A stretch of 64,000 nucleotides of DNA. It comes from Vescimonas coprocola (GTDB lineage Bacteria; Bacillota; Clostridia; Oscillospirales; Oscillospiraceae). The notes beneath the pieces are model-generated. The model was not told the DNA's origin. It searched no databases and saw only the letters and a program-made list of their open reading frames with translations. The position numbers were made by a program, and so were the translations under genes. How positions within the stretch are numbered: the stretch's first letter is position 1; every line of letters starts with the position of its first letter. The DNA lies in the NCBI RefSeq assembly GCF_018408575.1, contig NZ_AP023418.1, positions 1,826,415 to 1,890,414 of the forward strand, written 5' to 3'. Positions 41,256 through 51,146 of the stretch are shown here, piece by piece.

Positions 41256-41794
41256 ACCGGGAATTGACAAGACGGGAAAAGATCCTGCTGCTGGTGCTGA
41301 TCGTGGTGGTGCTGGTGGCGGGCTACTGTAAGCTGATCCTCATCCCCATCAACGATCAGATCTCCAGCTATCGGCTGAACATGGAGGCCGAGCAGACGGA
41401 GCTGGACGCCAATCAGGGGAAAATGGCCCAGATGCAGAAGATGCAGAAGGCCATCGAAGAGATCAAGGCGGCGGGCGAGAAGCGCACCATCCCCCAGTAC
41501 GACAACAGCGGCAAGCTGATGATCGAGCTCCACGAGATCATGAGCGACACGCTGGACTATTCGCTGGACTGCTCTGCGGGCACCGTGCAGCAGGACTATA
41601 TCATGCTGCGGCCCATCGTCATGACCTTCCGGACCTCCACCTATGCACAGGCCCGGCAGATCGTGGATCGGCTGTGCTCCAGCGAGAACATCAGCCAGAT
41701 CTCCGACATGAATATGAACACCTATACCGAGGGCCGCAACAGCGGCACTGTGGAGACCACGCTGGTCATCACCTACTTCGAGATCATGCCCTGA
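41252..41794 (+). CDS. PilO-like pilus assembly protein
   Basis: 180 residues, ATGA overlap with the PilN-like gene. A short basic start, a helix at about 10-32 (ILLLVLIVVVLVAGYCKLI), a coiled coil (MEAEQTELDANQGKMAQMQK) and a ferredoxin-like domain. The layout matches PilO, which pairs with PilN to link PilM to the platform. Confidence 0.8.
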   Translation: MNRELTRREKILLLVLIVVVLVAGYCKLILIPINDQISSYRLNMEAEQTELDANQGKMAQMQKMQKAIEEIKAAGEKRTIPQYDNSGKLMIELHEIMSDTLDYSLDCSAGTVQQDYIMLRPIVMTFRTSTYAQARQIVDRLCSSENISQISDMNMNTYTEGRNSGTVETTLVITYFEIMP

Positions 41795-41822
41795 GGATGC
41801 CGTGGGGCGGGGAGCTTTTTCT

Positions 41823-44800
41823 ATGACTGAGAGAAAACTACAACGGAATAGACGGGGCTTCACGCTGACGGAGGTGCTGCTGGCGCTGGCCATCCTCATC
41901 ATCCTGCTGGCGCTGGCCATGATCCCCATCAGCCGCCACCAGCGCAATATCCGCCAGACGGAGCTGGATTCCAAGGCGGAGACCATCTATCTGGCGGCCC
42001 AGAACCGGCTCTCCCAGCTGCAGGCCAGCGGCCGCAGCGACGAGTACGGCAAGGACCGGGCCACGGCCCTGAACAACATCCCCTGGGACGCCGAGCAGGA
42101 TAAGTACACCACCAGTACTCTGTACTACGTCACCTCCGCCGCCAAAAGCACCGACACCTCTGCCGCCGGGAGCATCCTGCCCCGTGAGCAGGTGGAGGCG
42201 GAGCTGTGGGACGCCAACTGGGTCATCGAGTATGACCCCGGCAGCGGCAGCGTTTACGCCGTGTTTTACAGCGAAAAGCCCATGCAGTACAGCTTCGACG
42301 CCTTCAACCCCCTGCGCTCACGGGATCGCCGGGTGCAGGAGGGGGCTACCGTGGGCTACTACGGCGGCGACAGCGTCCAGAGCGAGGACACCGGCAAGCT
42401 GACCCCCAAGATGGAGATCATCAACAAGGAGCGTCTGCTGCTGAAGGTCACCTGTGACACGCCCCGTGACCCCCTGCACTTCTATGTGACGGTGACGGAC
42501 GCACAGGGCCACTCCACCGGGCGGATGGAGCTCACCGGCTCCGAAGTCAACGTCTCTTACCGCACCTATACCGTCACCATGGTGCTGGACGACCTGACGG
42601 AGGGCAAACGCTTCTCCCAGCAGCGCCGCTTCCGGCAGCTGACCCCCGGCTCCGACCTGACATTGAAGGTGGAGGTGGAGAGCGACAGCCGTCTGGTGGA
42701 CTCCGTCACCGGCAAGCTCACCACCAACAGTCTCTTTGCCGAGGTGCGGGACGGCGGCACCACCGCCGTGGTCACCTATGCCCGGCATCTGCAAAATCTG
42801 GACGAGGGCTCCGGTTTGCCCACCGCCATCACACGGGCGCTGCAGGAGCAGGATATCCAGTTCGTCAACACCGGCATGGACGACGGCTGGGACAGCTGCT
42901 ATCCGGGTCGGAGCTTCACCCCCATCTATAACGAGAACCTCGCCTATTACGACAGCACCGTCGCCGTAGGCACCCAGTCCTATCACCCTGTGATCTATGA
43001 GCTGCCGGTGGATACCGACGGCGACGGCGGCCTGTTTGAGAGCTTCCGGGGTACCTTGCGAAACATCCGTCTGTGCGGCGCCCAGATCAGCGCCGGCGGC
43101 AATGCCGGCGGTCTGGCTGGCTCCCTCCGGGGCGGCACCACCATTGAGGGCTGTCAGGTCTACCTGAGCCCCACCCGTGACAAGCTCAGCAGCAAAAGTG
43201 AGCAGGATATCTGGATCAGCGGCGCCACCGCCGGTGGTCTGGTGGGCCGCTGTGGTTATGACCTCACCGTCCGCAACAGCTTCGCCTCCTCCGTGCTGGA
43301 GGGCGGACGCTACGCCGGCGGTCTGGTGGGCTATATCAGCGGCACTCGCACCGTCTATGTGGAGCACTCCTACGCCGACTGCTACCTCTACGCCTCCGGC
43401 ACCACCGGCGGCCTCATCGGCAGCTGTACCGGCACGGCGGATATCACCCTGCGGGACTGCTACACCGCCGGTTTTCAGGAAGCGGACGTCATGGCGGGTC
43501 TGGTGGGCGGTGAGTTGTCCTACGGCGACGTCGTCGACACCTGTTACAGCGCCAGCGCCCGGCTGAACGGCAGTGAAAAGCTCACCTACTCCACCGCCAA
43601 GCCTGCGGATGTCACCACCGGCAAGCCCGATATCACCAGCACCTACTATATGTCCCACGGCGACCACGACATGGACGGCACGGTCTTTGCCGACTATGAG
43701 CAGTGGAGCGGCCGCAGCCGGGCCGACGCCATCGAGAAGTACCTCAACGACGCCTTCACCGCTGAGACCGGTGGCAGCGACACCGTGGCCTATAACCTGG
43801 TGGACGGCATGGGTCTGGGCGCTTACTCCTATCCCCGCCTGACGGGGCTGACCCACTACGGCGACTGGCAGGCTCAGTTCGAGGCCGGTACACTGGTGTA
43901 CTACGAGGTCTATTCCGACGGCAGCTACGGCTTCCGTGGTGCCAACAAATCCACCGTCAAAACCACCGGCACGGTGGTGGGCGACGGATACGGCATGGTG
44001 TACAGCACGCTGCCGGAGCAGGATCTGACGGCGCGCTATTCGCTGGGGGGGCGGGAGGTCACCTCTACCTTGTACCGTGCCAACGCCATCGACATGGGCG
44101 GGGGCTACTACCTGCTGCCCCTGCCCCGGACACTGGTGAACACCACCGAGGTAGCCACGGACTTCTACCGCCGGGTGCAGGTGGAGGACACCACCTACTA
44201 CTTCAATCCCCATTTCACCTGCTGGGTATCGGAGGGCTCCGAGGCCCCGGAGGCCCCCAGCGAGATCGGCATCCGCACGGCCCGGCAGCTGAATAACCTG
44301 AGTCTGTACTATGAGCAGTACAGCCCCCTGCTGGCCAAGGACACCACCCTCCAGCAGGAGCGCAGCATCGACTACTCCGGCTACGACTGGGCGAACTACG
44401 GCCGCAGCGGCGCCGCCGTCACCAGCCAGCAGCCCATCGGCAGCAGTGCCGTCGTCCCCTTTACCCACATCTATGACGGCGGCACCTATCCCATCGCCGC
44501 TGTGCCGCTCCAGAGTCCCAACGGCGGCGACTACGCCGGACTCTTCGGCCTGAATCAGGGTAGTCTGCGGAATGTGGTGCTCACCACCGGAGAGCAGGAC
44601 TACTCCGTGACGCTTCGGGGCATCCTGCACCTGCGTACCGCCTATGTCGGCGCACTGGCAGGCCGCAACGACGGCACCATCTACAACTGCGCTGCGGCGG
44701 GCTACTCCGTCACAGCCCACGCCTATCAGGGCAGCGTCCTGTATATGGGCGGCTTCGTGGGCTATAACGCCGGGACCATCCGCTCCGGCAGCGTCAGCAC

Positions 44801-47800
44801 CCCCTCCCTCACCGCCAGCAGCAACTATGCCCGTCTGCTGATGGGCGGCTTCACCGGCGGCAACAGCGGTCTGGTGAGCCAGAGCTACGCCATGGCCAAC
44901 GTGGAGGTACTCCAGATCCGTGGCGGCGGCGTGGCCCTCAGCGGCTTCGCCGGGGAGAACATCGGCTCGATCCGCAGCAGCTACTGCGCCACGGCCCTTA
45001 CCTCCCCCGGTGCCGATACCTACGGCTTCGCCCCGGCCACCGGCAGCACCTCCGGCTGCTGCTATCTCAGCGGCGGTACCTATCGCTTCGTGGGACAGGT
45101 CCATCTGTATGATTACAGCGACCAGTCCGGCGCACGGGCCGTCAATGAGCAGGGACTGAAGGCCCTGACCCTCACCGGCTTCTCTTCCGCCGATGCCAGC
45201 CACACCTATCACCACAGCAAAACCCTGAACACCGACGGGCAGGCCTATCCCTATCCCACCGGTCTCACCGGCCACGGCAGCCCCGTCCACTACGGCGACT
45301 GGGTGACCCCCGCCGATCTGGGTACGCTGGGCATGGTGTACTGGGAGCACGAGGAGGGCGGCAGTAACCCCGGCTATCACTTCTCATACATCGGCTTTGA
45401 AAACGGCGTCCGCAAGGACGGCAGCAGCCTCTGCACCGCCCACGACGATGGCGGCAAGATCACCGCCTACGGCTACGGCTACTACTGGTCCAAGGGCGAG
45501 ACGGAGCCCCTGCTGGAGACCCAGCGCATCGCTCTGGACGGCCGCAACACCGAGGCGGCGGCGGAGCTGGAGAAGCAGATGCCTCTGTTCAGCTTCGTCA
45601 CCTATCAGACCTCCGACACCGGCCTGCGGCTCCTCAGCGGCACCACCGGCAACGGCCACTGGTTCCTGTCTCAGGGGGATGTGTGGTTCACCTACACCGT
45701 CAGTCCCTTCTTCGCAGATTCCTACGCCGTCACCGCCGTCAGCACCGGCATTACCGGCGGCACCACCGGCGTGGAGCCCGGCACGGATGCCCTGCCCTAT
45801 CAGGTGCGGTCTGTGGAGCAGCTGCAATACATCAACTGGAGCTACTACGGCAATCAGGGCAGCTCCACCCGTGACGTGACGGACAGCGGGAGTATGTACA
45901 AGTACTACCCCTATCTGCAATATAGCCGTGTCACCTGGGGCTACCAGAGCAAGGAGGACGCCATCGCCGGCGACTCCACCGGCGGCACCCGGCCCATCCG
46001 CACGTGGAAACAGAGCCATGACCTCAACGGCCAGAGCCTGGCGGATCCCACGGATGCCTCCCTGAATTACAGCTTCCATCCCATCGCCGGCTCTGTCTAC
46101 GACAGCGGCAGCAGCACCGACTACCGTATGGTGCTGTACAACTGGTTCGGCAGCAAGTACGACGGCCAGAGCTACTACATCAAGAACGTGAACATCGACT
46201 CCTACTGCTACAACGTGGGCCTCTTCGGCACCACCGCCGGCGCAGAGATCGCGAACATCGTCCTTTATAGTGACAACGGCGCCGTCATCCAGCGCAATAC
46301 CGATCCCACGCCCTCCAGCGGCACCCGGACGGTGCGCCAGTATTCCACCTCCTACGCCTTGGGAGGTCTGGTGGGCATCGCCTATGACTACAACAGCAGC
46401 ATGGGCAACGGCAGCATCACCAACTGCGCCATCGCCGGCTACACTGTGGCCGACAACAGCCGTAACAAGCAGCATCTGGGTGAGGCCGCCATCGGCGGGC
46501 TGGTGGGTGTCTCCAGCGTCAACCTCAACAAGTGTTCCGCCGTGGTGGATCTGCAGATCAACTGCACCCACGTCGATACCAACGGCTACATGAACGCCGC
46601 CCGCTACGGCAACTATGTGCGTGTAGGCGGTCTGGCCGGCGGTGTGCGCTTTGCGGTAACGGACTGCTACACCGGCGGTACCATCACCGTTGGGGAGGAG
46701 ACCCTGAAGGAGCGTGTCCCCGTGGGCAGCAGCAACAATGTCTTTGCCGACGGCAGCTCTGCCGTCCAGGTCAAGATGAATTTCGGCGGTGTCTCCGGCC
46801 CCGATACCTATGTCTATATCGGCGGTATGGGCGGCAGCGGCTTCTCCGCCAGCTTCACCAACTTTGTCAATCGCTCCGACAGTTCGGATGGTCAGCCCAC
46901 TTTCAATAACTGCTACACCTACATGGAGTTCCCGGACATGGCGGGTACCATCACCGGCATCTCCCTTATGGGCAGTATTGCCGACCGAGCCGGTGCCAGC
47001 ACCAATGCAAAGCTCTATATCAATAACTGCTACTACCTCAACAGCAGCAAGAACAGCATTTCTTTCGACAATCTGCCCAAATACTACGGCAAGGGTAATT
47101 CCAGAAACAACTCCCTTAGCGGGCTGCTGCGTACAGAAGCGGCACGGGAAAAAATGCTCAACGGCGATCTCAGCTACCTCCGTAATTACGGCTGGAACGG
47201 TGGTTCCAACACGTATAGCATCAAGGGCCTGACGGGCCTGACCTATGAGCAGATGTCCCAGCGCACCGGTGCCAGCATCGTCACCCAGAACAACGGCACC
47301 GGCACTGCACAGCGCTACGATAGCTTCGCCGCCGCTCTGGGCAGCAGCTTTGCGTGGGTCACTACCGAGGAAAACGGCGCCGAGGTCCACGGCAAATACA
47401 GCTTCCCCGGCAGCGACGAGGCCCTGCAGGGTCAGGACTTCCCCTTCCCCACCGTACTGGTGCAGGATAACGTCTTTGGCCGGGCCCGTCTGCACTACGG
47501 CTGGTGGCCGTCATCTGGCCTCTACTGGAGCAAGGGCTTGCTGACGCTGGACATGATCACCGACTACGATGCCGCCGGCGGTGAATCCGCCGTGACGCTG
47601 GATCTGCGGTTCGAGGGCACGGATCCCGGCACGGAGCTCCCCACCCTGTCCTATACCAAGGACGGCATCGTCACTGCCGAGCTTCAGCCGGACGGCACGG
47701 GCCACTACAAGGTCCGCATCGTGGGACAGGCCATCGGCTCCACCGAGATCATCGCCACACTGGGGGATTACACCGCCCGTCTGGCAGTGGACGTCACCGC

Positions 47801-48749
47801 CAAGCTCTCCATCTCCGTGGATCAACTCTCCGTAGAGCAGTATGTAGGCGAGAGCACTACCCTCACCCTCACCGCACGGGACGGCACCGGCCAAGTGCTC
47901 ACCGGCGTCAAATGGGACGTGGTCAGCGGCTCTGACCGGGTGGTCACGCTGTCCCCGGTGAGTCGGGATCAGCAGGTCACCGTCACCGGTAAGGGCGAGG
48001 GCGAGGAGACTCTGCTGGTGCAGGCCGGTGTCACCGTGGGCCAGCGCACCTTCACCAGTGAGCTGCGCCTCACCGCCACCATCCATATGCAGGGCGTGCT
48101 GGGCATCGCCCATGTGGGCGATGGAGACGCCGTGTATCGTCAGGGCATCCTGAATCGGGACGCCAGCGACTGGGATACCCCTCTCGGCCCCGCCGAGGGC
48201 GATGTCCCCGATCACGAGGGTCTGTACCTGTACAGCCGTGGCAAGGCGGCGGACTTCCGGTACTTCACCGTAACGGCCCTTACCGTTCTGGATAGCACCG
48301 GCACTTCCCACGATATGCTCTCCAACGCCGATGAGGACTACCGGGTCAGCGTAGGCGACGTGGTGGCCGCCCAGCAGGACGGCGACTTCAGCTATCGCCC
48401 CATTACCATCCACGGACGGCAGCAGGAGACCGTCACCCTGCAGGTGACCCTCACCGACAGCCGCACCGGCCGGCTCTATCCGCTGGATATCCCCTATACC
48501 CTGACGGCGGAGGATACGCAGATCACCGCCACCTTCGTGGTGGGCCGCCTGCGGCTGGAGAAGGCCGTTCCCTTCGGCCAGCCCGCCGCCGGCTTCCTCC
48601 CCACGGAGGAGGAGCTTGTCTCGGCGCTCCGGCCCGTTGTGGGCTGGACCCCCAGTCCCGACCTGCCCCTGTTCCAGGATACCACCTTTGAACCCATCTA
48701 TCAGGATACGGAGGAGCCAGGTCTGCTCCGCTGGCGCTGGACCCGATAA
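41823..48749 (+). CDS. Giant type IV pilin-like adhesin with GLUG-type repeats and Ig-like domain
   Basis: 2,308 residues from ATG 41823 (GGGGAG upstream; GTG 41802 is an alternative). The N-terminus is a prepilin: basic leader ending RRG, cleavage G12|F13, FTLTEVLLALAILIILLALA with Glu at +5. The body, roughly residues 300 to 1,870, is rich in Gly, Ser, Tyr and Asn with many GLUG-like units (GGLAGSLRGGTTIEGC, GGLVGRCGYDLTVRNS, GGLVGYISG, GGLIGSCTG, IGGLVGVSS), typical of beta-helical adhesins. The C-terminal 350 residues hold a Big_2-like domain (LSISVDQLSVEQYVGESTTL). It is likely the adhesive tip subunit of the pilus. Typical minor pilins are 100-250 residues. Confidence 0.9.
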   Translation: MTERKLQRNRRGFTLTEVLLALAILIILLALAMIPISRHQRNIRQTELDSKAETIYLAAQNRLSQLQASGRSDEYGKDRATALNNIPWDAEQDKYTTSTLYYVTSAAKSTDTSAAGSILPREQVEAELWDANWVIEYDPGSGSVYAVFYSEKPMQYSFDAFNPLRSRDRRVQEGATVGYYGGDSVQSEDTGKLTPKMEIINKERLLLKVTCDTPRDPLHFYVTVTDAQGHSTGRMELTGSEVNVSYRTYTVTMVLDDLTEGKRFSQQRRFRQLTPGSDLTLKVEVESDSRLVDSVTGKLTTNSLFAEVRDGGTTAVVTYARHLQNLDEGSGLPTAITRALQEQDIQFVNTGMDDGWDSCYPGRSFTPIYNENLAYYDSTVAVGTQSYHPVIYELPVDTDGDGGLFESFRGTLRNIRLCGAQISAGGNAGGLAGSLRGGTTIEGCQVYLSPTRDKLSSKSEQDIWISGATAGGLVGRCGYDLTVRNSFASSVLEGGRYAGGLVGYISGTRTVYVEHSYADCYLYASGTTGGLIGSCTGTADITLRDCYTAGFQEADVMAGLVGGELSYGDVVDTCYSASARLNGSEKLTYSTAKPADVTTGKPDITSTYYMSHGDHDMDGTVFADYEQWSGRSRADAIEKYLNDAFTAETGGSDTVAYNLVDGMGLGAYSYPRLTGLTHYGDWQAQFEAGTLVYYEVYSDGSYGFRGANKSTVKTTGTVVGDGYGMVYSTLPEQDLTARYSLGGREVTSTLYRANAIDMGGGYYLLPLPRTLVNTTEVATDFYRRVQVEDTTYYFNPHFTCWVSEGSEAPEAPSEIGIRTARQLNNLSLYYEQYSPLLAKDTTLQQERSIDYSGYDWANYGRSGAAVTSQQPIGSSAVVPFTHIYDGGTYPIAAVPLQSPNGGDYAGLFGLNQGSLRNVVLTTGEQDYSVTLRGILHLRTAYVGALAGRNDGTIYNCAAAGYSVTAHAYQGSVLYMGGFVGYNAGTIRSGSVSTPSLTASSNYARLLMGGFTGGNSGLVSQSYAMANVEVLQIRGGGVALSGFAGENIGSIRSSYCATALTSPGADTYGFAPATGSTSGCCYLSGGTYRFVGQVHLYDYSDQSGARAVNEQGLKALTLTGFSSADASHTYHHSKTLNTDGQAYPYPTGLTGHGSPVHYGDWVTPADLGTLGMVYWEHEEGGSNPGYHFSYIGFENGVRKDGSSLCTAHDDGGKITAYGYGYYWSKGETEPLLETQRIALDGRNTEAAAELEKQMPLFSFVTYQTSDTGLRLLSGTTGNGHWFLSQGDVWFTYTVSPFFADSYAVTAVSTGITGGTTGVEPGTDALPYQVRSVEQLQYINWSYYGNQGSSTRDVTDSGSMYKYYPYLQYSRVTWGYQSKEDAIAGDSTGGTRPIRTWKQSHDLNGQSLADPTDASLNYSFHPIAGSVYDSGSSTDYRMVLYNWFGSKYDGQSYYIKNVNIDSYCYNVGLFGTTAGAEIANIVLYSDNGAVIQRNTDPTPSSGTRTVRQYSTSYALGGLVGIAYDYNSSMGNGSITNCAIAGYTVADNSRNKQHLGEAAIGGLVGVSSVNLNKCSAVVDLQINCTHVDTNGYMNAARYGNYVRVGGLAGGVRFAVTDCYTGGTITVGEETLKERVPVGSSNNVFADGSSAVQVKMNFGGVSGPDTYVYIGGMGGSGFSASFTNFVNRSDSSDGQPTFNNCYTYMEFPDMAGTITGISLMGSIADRAGASTNAKLYINNCYYLNSSKNSISFDNLPKYYGKGNSRNNSLSGLLRTEAAREKMLNGDLSYLRNYGWNGGSNTYSIKGLTGLTYEQMSQRTGASIVTQNNGTGTAQRYDSFAAALGSSFAWVTTEENGAEVHGKYSFPGSDEALQGQDFPFPTVLVQDNVFGRARLHYGWWPSSGLYWSKGLLTLDMITDYDAAGGESAVTLDLRFEGTDPGTELPTLSYTKDGIVTAELQPDGTGHYKVRIVGQAIGSTEIIATLGDYTARLAVDVTAKLSISVDQLSVEQYVGESTTLTLTARDGTGQVLTGVKWDVVSGSDRVVTLSPVSRDQQVTVTGKGEGEETLLVQAGVTVGQRTFTSELRLTATIHMQGVLGIAHVGDGDAVYRQGILNRDASDWDTPLGPAEGDVPDHEGLYLYSRGKAADFRYFTVTALTVLDSTGTSHDMLSNADEDYRVSVGDVVAAQQDGDFSYRPITIHGRQQETVTLQVTLTDSRTGRLYPLDIPYTLTAEDTQITATFVVGRLRLEKAVPFGQPAAGFLPTEEELVSALRPVVGWTPSPDLPLFQDTTFEPIYQDTEEPGLLRWRWTR

Positions 48750-48776
48750 CCGTTTTGCAGAAAGGAGGCCATTGGA

Positions 48777-49391
48777 ATGAAAAAGTGTACAGACCGGAAG
48801 GGCGTCACCATTCTGATGGCCCTCCTCCTGCTGCTGGTAGCCAGCATGGTCAGCGTAGTGATCCTTACGGCGGCCACTACCGCCGCCCGGCACATCTCCA
48901 ATGACCGCCAGAGCCAGCAGACCTATCTCACCGTCAGCTCCGCTGCGGAGCTGTTGCGGGACGATATCCTCTCCTCCAGCTATGAGCAGAAGGTCACCCG
49001 CCGCCCCACTACCACCGGCAGCTATATCGAGCGGACGGAGGTAACTCAGACCCCCCAGGGGGCCATGAAGGTCTGGCTGGAGCGGGGCATTGAGGCCGTG
49101 GACCGTGGCATCGCCTATACCGACGTCATCACCCTCACCCCGGATGCTGCCAGCGGTCTGGACGCCGTACAGGCGGAGTTCACCATGACCCCTGCCTACG
49201 ACATCACCGTGACCCTTTCTCTGGCGGACAGCAGTCAGGGCAACTGCCTTATGACCCTCACCCTCAGCGGCGAGCGGAAGCAGCAGGTCACCATCGTCAC
49301 CGGCGGCAACACCGAGACGGGACAGGCCACCGTTACCACCACCACCATCTCTTGGGACACACCGCTCATTGAAAAGGGGGTCACCGGATGA
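48777..49391 (+). CDS. GspK/PilX-like minor pilin without Glu+5
   Basis: 204 residues, AAGGAGG 9 bases upstream. Leader MKKCTDRKG, then VTILMALLLLLVASMVSVVI. The residue at +5 is Met, not Glu. The ALLLLxVASxVSxVILTAA pattern is that of PilX/GspK N-termini, and GspK likewise lacks Glu5 because it caps the fibre. The rest is a beta-rich head with SSAAELLRDDILSSS after the helix. It probably forms the tip complex with its neighbours. Confidence 0.82.
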   Translation: MKKCTDRKGVTILMALLLLLVASMVSVVILTAATTAARHISNDRQSQQTYLTVSSAAELLRDDILSSSYEQKVTRRPTTTGSYIERTEVTQTPQGAMKVWLERGIEAVDRGIAYTDVITLTPDAASGLDAVQAEFTMTPAYDITVTLSLADSSQGNCLMTLTLSGERKQQVTIVTGGNTETGQATVTTTTISWDTPLIEKGVTG

Positions 49392-49672
49392 AAAAGCTGA
49401 AAAACCAGAAGGGCGAAACTCTGGTGGAGACTCTGGTGTCCCTGCTGATCATCGTGCTGGTGTTCGTCTTTCTGACGGGCTCCGCCGTGGCAGCCGCCAA
49501 GATCAACGCCAAGATCCGGGACACCGACGTCTCCTTCCGGTACAGCGATGCCCAGTCCGAGGGCAGCGCCCAGCTGCGCCTCTCCGGCCGCAGCGGCCAG
49601 ACCGGCAGCACCTCGGTGGAGGTCTATCAGGAGAACGGCTACCGCTACTATGTGTCGGAGGATACGCCATGA
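49388..49672 (+). CDS. Small minor pilin (GspI/PilV-like)
   Basis: 94 residues, ATGA overlap with the preceding gene. Leader MKKLKNQKG, cleavage before Glu (position +1 is E, unusual), then ETLVETLVSLLIIVLVFVFL with Glu at +5. The head is very short (about 60 residues), ending GYRYYVSEDTP. Minor pilin of the tip complex by position. Confidence 0.82.
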   Translation: MKKLKNQKGETLVETLVSLLIIVLVFVFLTGSAVAAAKINAKIRDTDVSFRYSDAQSEGSAQLRLSGRSGQTGSTSVEVYQENGYRYYVSEDTP

Positions 49673-50169
49673 GAAAACTCCGTGACCGGCGGGGCATCAC
49701 CCTGACCGAGATGCTGTGTACGGTGCTGATCGTGCTGCTGCTGACGGCGCTGCTGGTAGTGGGCATCCGCTTTGCCGGCAAGACCTATACGGAGTCCATG
49801 CGGCTGTCGGAGGCCCAGGAGCTTTGCTCCACCCTCACCAGCGTCATCAGCGACAAGCTGCGCTTCTGCGGCACCGTGACGCAGGATGAAAACGGCGGCC
49901 TGACGCAGATCTTCATCCAAAACGTGGGCAGCGTGGAGGGTAAGGGCGATGCCTTTCAGATCGGTGAGGACGGCCAGCTGGCGTTGGGTGACAGCCACCT
50001 GCTGGGCTCGGCCTCCTACCCCAAGGGGCTGAAGGTGAAGTCCTTTACCCTACGCTACGATGCCTCCACCGACATTTTCTCCGTCACCCTGGAGATCGGG
50101 GACCGCTCCCGGCAAACCCTGTCCCAGACCTCCTTCGAGGTCAAGCGCATCAATCGCACCGTGACCTGA
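49669..50169 (+). CDS. Minor pilin (GspH/GspJ-like)
   Basis: 166 residues from ATG 49669, ATGA overlap. Leader MRKLRDRRG, then ITLTEMLCTVLIVLLLTALL with Glu at +5. The head has a helix (SEAQELCSTLTSVISDKLRF) followed by strands ending FEVKRINRTVT. Last gene of the pilus operon; 87 bases later the IS element begins. No pilT is found between or after these genes. Confidence 0.85.
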   Translation: MRKLRDRRGITLTEMLCTVLIVLLLTALLVVGIRFAGKTYTESMRLSEAQELCSTLTSVISDKLRFCGTVTQDENGGLTQIFIQNVGSVEGKGDAFQIGEDGQLALGDSHLLGSASYPKGLKVKSFTLRYDASTDIFSVTLEIGDRSRQTLSQTSFEVKRINRTVT

Positions 50170-50293
50170 TGCGCCCACGGCCCGCAAGCGGTAAGCGGCC
50201 AAATGCAGAGATAACAAACGAACCCCCCTCGGCCATTGAACCGCACCAGATTATGCGGACAGCACTAAAAGCCCCCATGTAGGATATTGAGTT

Positions 50294-51146
50294 TTAAGCG
50301 GAGTGGCGCAGCGACAGCGGTGCCACTCCCGTTTTTGTTTGGATGCGTTCGTGGTTATAGAAGTAAATATACCTGTCGATCAGTTCGTTTGCTTCTTGGA
50401 GCGTCTTTGGCTTGTGGCGGTAGATGCACTCTGTTTTCAGAATGGAGAAGAAATTTTCTGCCATGGCATTGTCATAAGGATTTCCTTTCCTTGACATGGA
50501 CGGCGTTATGCCGTAAGATTGTGTTAGCTTGAAGTATGCTTGTGATGTGTATTGAAAGCCTTGGTCGCTGTGGAGCTGCAACTCCGCAGCGACTTTCTCT
50601 TTCTTCATTGCCAGACGAATCGTGTCCAGAACAAGATTCACAGTCTGCCGACTTGCAGTCTTGTAGGCCACAATACTGTTGTCATACAGATCTCGGATCA
50701 TGGACAGATATAAAATGCCTTCTTTTGTGTGGATGTAAGAAATGTCCGTGACCCATTTCTCGTTTGGCCTGACCGCCCGGAACTGTCTGTTCAACAGATT
50801 TTCATATTTGTGTACCTGCTGACCAAGATTTACCCATTGGCGGCGTCGGCGAACCTCAGACAATAATCCATATTTTTTCATGATTCTGAGCACAGTCTTC
50901 GGATCTCTTTGAATATTTCTGCCTTTTAACCACTTCCATACACGTCGATAGCCATAGGTCTTATCTGTCCTGCGCTGACATTCCTCGATTTCCTTTGCCA
51001 CAACAGCATCGCGATCCGTCTCTCCCAGACGCTTTTTTAAAGCAGTAGTAACCACTTCTGGATACCCCGAAGAATTTGCACATAACAGATATTGGGTATT
51101 CTCCCCGGTGACGGTGAATGACGGCGTACTTTGCCTTTGGCCTCAC
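50294..51146 (-). pseudogene. IS3 transposase OrfB, frameshifted
   Basis: Two frames together make a normal 280-residue OrfB. The first (GTG 51146, overlapping the orfA stop) reads KYAVIHRHRGEYPISVMCKF and FGVSRSGYYCFKK; the second, from about 51035, reads LKKRLGETDRDAVVAKEIEE to the end. The switch falls in a run of six T at 51033-51038 (six A in the gene); five would restore one frame. The DDE triad is intact: VTDISYIH, LHSDQGFQYTS, NAMAENFFSILKTE. It is probably inactive unless slippage occurs. Confidence 0.85.

Noticed and set aside
42318-45380. 1,020-residue antisense open frame under the giant pilin
   Set aside because: High-GC shadow frame: Ala/Gly/Val/His-rich, no ribosome site, and the sense strand has the prepilin signal and repeats.
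42900-47000. CRISPR-like or tandem DNA repeats in the giant gene
   Set aside because: The repetition is at protein level (GLUG-like units) with no constant DNA repeat or spacer length.
45384-47495. 703-residue antisense open frame
   Set aside because: Same reason; composition mirrors the third-codon GC of the sense gene.
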